DNA from: Thermoanaerobaculia bacterium
GTDB lineage: Bacteria > Acidobacteriota > Thermoanaerobaculia > Gp7-AA8
NCBI GenBank assembly: GCA_017883235.1
Contig: JADGNY010000037.1
Coordinates: forward strand, 1 to 50,764
Direction: 5' to 3'
Length of the DNA stretch: 50,764 bases
Below, in pieces: positions 47,532 through 50,764 of the stretch. Under the pieces are notes generated by a model, which saw only the letters and a list, made by a program, of their open reading frames with translations, searched no databases and was not told where the DNA came from. The position numbers and the translations under genes were made by a program. The number at the start of each line of letters is the position of its first letter. Position 1 is the first letter of the stretch.

Positions 47532-49240
47532 ACCCGTGCCTTGCGCACCTCGTCGATCACCCGCGCAACCACTTCCCCTGCTGCGCCGAGCTGTTTCGCC
47601 CGGTCTTTGCGGAAGCTCCACTCGATCTGGCCGTTGGCGAGACTCTTGGCGCCGATGCCGATGCGGAGCGGGAAGCCGATCAGATCAGCGTCCTTGAACT
47701 TTACGCCCGGGCGTTCGTCGCGATCATCGAGGAGTGCGTCGATGCCGGCGTCGCGCAACTGCCGGTAGATATCGTCGGCGGTTGCGCGGACGATCTCTTC
47801 CTTCCCGATCTGCGTCACGACGACCTCGAACGGCGCGATCGGCATCGGCCAGATGATGCCGTCGTCGTCATGGCTCTGCTCGATAGCGGCGGCGACGGTA
47901 CGTCCGATGCCGAGGCCGTAGCAGCCCATGATCATCGGCTGGCGGGAGCCCTTCTCGTCGAGGAACGTGCAATTCATCGGTTCGGAGTACTTCGTTCCGA
48001 GCTTGAAAACGTGGCCGACTTCGATGCCGCGGTGGATTTGCAGACTCGTCGCGCAGCGCGGGCAGGGATCACCCGCGAAGACGGTGGTGAAATCGCCATA
48101 CTCCGGCTCCGAAAAATCGCGGCCGGGATTGGCACCGGACAGGTGCGTGTCGCGCTTGTTGCCGCCGACGACCCAGTTCACCTGTCCCTTGAGCGAGATG
48201 TCGGCGAGAACGCGCTTGGCGTTCGTGCCGACAGGACCGCAGTAACCGACCGGACCGCCGGTAGCCTCTTCGAAACGCGTGTCCGGCATCATCTCCAGGA
48301 ACTGCGCGCCGAGGTGATTCTTGATCTTGACCTCGTTCCCATCGCGGTCGCCGCGTACCAGCACCATCACGCAACCGTTGTCGGTGTCGAAAACGAGCGT
48401 CTTCACGAGGTGCAGCGTCGGTTTGCCGAGGAACTTGCCGACGTCGTCGATCGACTGCGTGCCCGGTGTGTGGATCGGCGCGAGCTCGGTCATCGGCGCC
48501 GGTTCCGGCTCGTCGAGAAAGAACTTCGACGTCGCCTTCTCGATGTTCGCGCCGTAGCTGCAGTTCGGGCACGACACCACGGCGTCCTCGCCCGACTGTG
48601 CCAGCACCATGAACTCGTGCGACGCGGAGCCGCCGATGTTGCCTGTGTCGGCGTCGACCGCGACGTGGTCGAGTGCGCAGCGGTTGAAGATCGCGGTGTA
48701 TGCCACTCGCATCTTCTCGTACGTCTCATCGAGCGACTCGCGTGTGGCGTGGAACGAGTAGGCATCCTTCATGACGAACTCGCGGCCGCGCATCAGGCCG
48801 AAGCGCGGCCGCACTTCGTCGCGGAACTTCGTCTGGATCTGATAGAGATTCACCGGCAGGAGTCGATAGGAGTTGATGGCGTCGCGGACGGTGTCGGTGA
48901 TGACTTCCTCCGCGGTCGGAGCGTAGACGAAGTCGCGCTCGTGCCGGTCTTTGACGCGCAGCAGCTCCCTGCCATAGCGCTCCCAGCGCTTCGATTCCAT
49001 CCACAGCTCTGCCGGCTGGATCGTCGGCATCGACAACTCGACCGCGCCGGCACGGCCCATCTCCTCGCGCACGATGGCTTCGAGTTTCTGCATCGAGCGA
49101 AGGCCGAGGGGAAGGTACGTGTAGATGCCGGCCGCGACCTTGCGGATCATGCCGGCGCGCATCATCAGTTTCTGACTGATGACGTCGGCGTCGGCGGGAA
49201 CTTCGCGCAACGTATTGATGAAGTATTGGCTCCAGCGCAT
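47528..49240 (-). CDS. proS: prolyl-tRNA synthetase (bacterial type)
   Basis: A 570-residue class II synthetase with the editing insertion typical of bacterial ProRS. The ATG at 49240 (MRWSQYFINTLREVP) was chosen; the open frame to 49324 only translates a G-rich intergenic repeat. Class II motifs: motif 1 in GLRSMQKLEAIVREEMGRAGA, motif 2 in FRDEVRPRFGLMRGREFVMKDAYSF, and motif 3 in GCYGLGIGRTVAA. The insertion domain has the Cys/His cluster CPNCSYG. It charges tRNA-Pro and clears Ala-tRNA-Pro. Confidence 0.96.
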   Translation of the reverse strand: MRWSQYFINTLREVPADADVISQKLMMRAGMIRKVAAGIYTYLPLGLRSMQKLEAIVREEMGRAGAVELSMPTIQPAELWMESKRWERYGRELLRVKDRHERDFVYAPTAEEVITDTVRDAINSYRLLPVNLYQIQTKFRDEVRPRFGLMRGREFVMKDAYSFHATRESLDETYEKMRVAYTAIFNRCALDHVAVDADTGNIGGSASHEFMVLAQSGEDAVVSCPNCSYGANIEKATSKFFLDEPEPAPMTELAPIHTPGTQSIDDVGKFLGKPTLHLVKTLVFDTDNGCVMVLVRGDRDGNEVKIKNHLGAQFLEMMPDTRFEEATGGPVGYCGPVGTNAKRVLADISLKGQVNWVVGGNKRDTHLSGANPGRDFSEPEYGDFTTVFAGDPCPRCATSLQIHRGIEVGHVFKLGTKYSEPMNCTFLDEKGSRQPMIMGCYGLGIGRTVAAAIEQSHDDDGIIWPMPIAPFEVVVTQIGKEEIVRATADDIYRQLRDAGIDALLDDRDERPGVKFKDADLIGFPLRIGIGAKSLANGQIEWSFRKDRAKQLGAAGEVVARVIDEVRKARV

Positions 49241-49281
49241 GGGGCGGGGATTGTAATCGAGGTTGCGGGGTCGCGGGGTTA

Positions 49282-49350
49282 CGCGGTCTCGCGGGTGCTG
49301 GTTGGAAGGTTGCAAGGTCGGCAACCCTGAAACCCCACCCCGAGACCGCG
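49282..49350. repeat. G-rich inverted-repeat element between proS and a small membrane protein gene
   Basis: CGCGGTCTCG (49282-49291) pairs with CGAGACCGCG (49341-49350); further GGTTGC/GCAACC pairs lie between. It resembles the element at 6134-6188. It makes the longer open frame read through for proS. Confidence 0.55.
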
Positions 49351-49369
49351 AAACCTATACTTCACACCC

Positions 49370-49819
49370 ATGTCCCGCATCCTCAAATTCGACCGCACGC
49401 CGGTGGCAAGATTGATCTCCTGCGCGGCTTCGTTCGCATCGGCGGCGCTGTTGTTCGACTACCTGTCAAAGGGTGAAAAAGAGATCGAGGCGCTGCCGAT
49501 CGTGGCGCTCATCCTTCTTTTTCTCGGCACGCTGGCTGCCGCCGCCGTGCAGTACGGCGATCACATCTACCTCAGCGACGATGGCCTGATGTACGAGAAC
49601 TGGGTTCTGAAGCAGTTCGGCAGGCGCGGCAAATGGATGCGGTGGGAAGACATCGTCGAAGTCCGCGAGATCAAGCGAAAGGTTCTGATCCTCTTCTCCC
49701 ACGACGGCCGGCGGATGCTGGTCGACGCCATCCTGGGCTATGCGATCGCCAGGAACGAGATCATCAAGCGCGCCCCTCAGGCGGTTTTCTCGGGGACCTT
49801 GCCGAAAGAGGAGGCGTGA
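49370..49819 (+). CDS. small membrane protein with PH-like domain
   Basis: A 149-residue protein from an ATG at 49370. One or two membrane helices near residues 10-55 (LISCAASFASAALLFDYL; LPIVALILLFLGTLAAAAV) are followed by a PH-like (bPH) pattern at residues about 60-125: DHIYLSDDGLMYENWVLK, WMRWEDIVEVREI and KVLILFSHDGRRM. Such proteins are common and uncharacterised. It lies between proS and the defence-like gene at 49882. Confidence 0.6.
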   Translation: MSRILKFDRTPVARLISCAASFASAALLFDYLSKGEKEIEALPIVALILLFLGTLAAAAVQYGDHIYLSDDGLMYENWVLKQFGRRGKWMRWEDIVEVREIKRKVLILFSHDGRRMLVDAILGYAIARNEIIKRAPQAVFSGTLPKEEA

Positions 49820-49881
49820 AAACTCGTAGTCACTCCTCTTGCCCGAGTACAAGCGGTGGGATTCAGCCTGAGACGAGCAGG

Positions 49882-50502
49882 CTACTCGGCGAGCAATGGC
49901 AGGTAGCGCCGAGCTGCTTCGCTGGCGATAAAGATCAATTCCGCGAACGGCTTCGTATCGAAGAGATCGAGTGAGTAGCCCCTTTTGATACCTCGCGCAC
50001 TTCTCTCCACCTCGTCATAAACGTTCATCAGGTCTGCAAACGTCGGTCGGTCGGTCAGTCGTCCGAGGACGTTCATCAAGGCTCGGAGAACGCTTTCCGG
50101 CGATCGATCGTGGATCCGTGGCCGTATCCCACCGAGATCGCTCAACGCTTTATCGAGGCGATAAGGGACTGTGTCGAAAACGAACCATTGATGGTTTGCG
50201 CCAGCAGCCCGACTGACCGCTACAGCCAGTCCCAGCTCAAACGCCATGTTCAACCGCGGTGTCTGAGGTGATTGCCGATCAAGCGACATGAATGAGAGGT
50301 CGTGAAATGAATACTGCGCCGCCGCGATCAGCTCGTAGATTCGTTCGAGCTGAAAGCGGCTCGATGGATCGCGAACGGCTGCCGCAGGTACGAGTCCGTA
50401 CGCGGAAACGCCGGCGATGAAGGCGAGGTATACGCGCTCGTATCGTTTTGAATAGGGAACGTTGATGAAGGCGATCGGCGGCTCCGGTGTTGTTGCGGCC
50501 AC
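49882..50502 (-). CDS. TIR/nucleoside 2-deoxyribosyltransferase-like protein
   Basis: A 206-residue protein from a GTG at 50502. The N-terminal half follows a TIR/NDT-like Rossmann plan: FINVPYSKRYERVYLAFIAG, GLVPAAAVRD, RIYELIAAAQYSFHDLS, then PRLNMAFELGLAVA, whose Glu (NMAFELGL) occupies the position of the catalytic Glu of NADase/NDT enzymes. The C-terminal half is helical and unrecognised. It starts 12 bases after a small HTH-like gene, probably one operon. Homologues are often annotated as uncharacterised or defence-linked; the activity is inferred. Confidence 0.6.
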   Translation of the reverse strand: MAATTPEPPIAFINVPYSKRYERVYLAFIAGVSAYGLVPAAAVRDPSSRFQLERIYELIAAAQYSFHDLSFMSLDRQSPQTPRLNMAFELGLAVAVSRAAGANHQWFVFDTVPYRLDKALSDLGGIRPRIHDRSPESVLRALMNVLGRLTDRPTFADLMNVYDEVERSARGIKRGYSLDLFDTKPFAELIFIASEAARRYLPLLAE

Positions 50503-50514
50503 CGTTGTACGACC

Positions 50515-50730
50515 TCACCGCTTTGAGCTAGTGACTTTGCGCCGAGCCGAAGGTTTTCTGCTGGCGCCCTGCGGGCCGCTCCTCTTGCGATTTCCCTTCG
50601 ACGCCTTGTCCGCGCGCATGTCATCCATCATTTGCCGTAGCTCAGCAACACGCTTCGCGGGGATCTTGTAATACGCGGCCACCTCATCCGGAGTCGGGAA
50701 CGGGGTGGTGATGATGACTTTGCCAGACAT
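50515..50730 (-). CDS. small HTH-like basic protein, partner of the TIR-like gene
   Basis: A 71-residue protein starting at an ATG at 50730, close to the window edge. Residues about 10-35 look like an HTH or recognition helix pair (TPDEVAAYYKIPAKRVAELR), and the C-terminal 30 residues are very basic (KGNRKRSG, PSARRKVTSSKR). It is upstream of and probably cotranscribed with the TIR-like gene. It may bind DNA or regulate its partner; no direct evidence. Confidence 0.55.
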   Translation of the reverse strand: MSGKVIITTPFPTPDEVAAYYKIPAKRVAELRQMMDDMRADKASKGNRKRSGPQGASRKPSARRKVTSSKR

Positions 50731-50764
50731 GATCGTATCTATTCTAACACCGCAATGCCATTGG

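Noticed and set aside
47504-49330. 608-residue open frame on the plus strand opposite proS
   Set aside because: Antisense shadow of a conserved synthetase in high-GC DNA; no known motif, and proS is certain.

Overview
The window is a high-GC bacterial chromosome segment made mostly of densely packed housekeeping genes, with accessory material between them. The mix is glnS, a methionine synthase under a riboswitch, prfC, arcA-arcC, clpP-clpX-lon and proS, plus a huge beta-propeller sensor kinase, a SpoIIE-type phosphatase, several secreted TPR or unknown proteins and a DUF4097-type 'TSGGD' repeat protein. This best fits an Acidobacteriota-like or neighbouring lineage, but no marker here settles the phylum.

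Left accessory block (1-5300): a divergent pair of small HTH regulators with two palindromic operators between them; a two-gene module (unknown protein plus HTH/ImmA-IrrE metallopeptidase) behind its own promoter and palindrome; a tRNA gene with an Arg-like body but the abnormal anticodon ACU; an IS1-like transposase; and a membrane protein/GAF protein pair. A gene-free, repeat-rich stretch (5299-5812) follows.

Core block 1 (5813-19000): zinc-ribbon protein, glnS, a LolA-like secreted protein, SGNH hydrolase, DUF4097-like repeat protein, FAD-dependent amine oxidase/desaturase, three secreted proteins, the sensor kinase and the SpoIIE phosphatase.

Defence island (19178-27534): the main discovery of the window. 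It is a complete type II CBASS antiphage operon: patatin phospholipase effector (CapV-like), CD-NTase cyclic-nucleotide synthase, Cap2 (E1-E2 fusion) and Cap3 (JAMM peptidase). An HTH/ImmA-IrrE pair resembling CapH/CapP is transcribed divergently. A 56-residue ORF with a strong ribosome binding site lies in the CBASS leader. Convergent to the operon is a 874-residue protein that joins a nucleoside-phosphorylase-like domain, a roughly 300-residue unrecognised domain and TPR repeats.

Core block 2 (27784-50502): metH is preceded by what reads as a SAM-II-type riboswitch coupled to an intrinsic terminator. Then come a frameshifted NYN-domain gene, an ICMT-like methyltransferase, a tandem Lrp/AhbB-like protein, a GT-C-like membrane protein, a 258-bp minisatellite of 21-bp palindromic units, prfC, a TPR protein and arcA-arcC without arcB. 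These are followed by a single ORF in which a BrnT toxin domain is flanked by two antitoxin-like modules, a lipid kinase, clpP-clpX-lon, proS and a small membrane protein. The right edge carries a TIR/deoxyribosyltransferase-like protein with a small partner. Short G-rich inverted-repeat elements recur in several intergenic gaps, and two of them have been swept into long ORF readings of the neighbouring genes.
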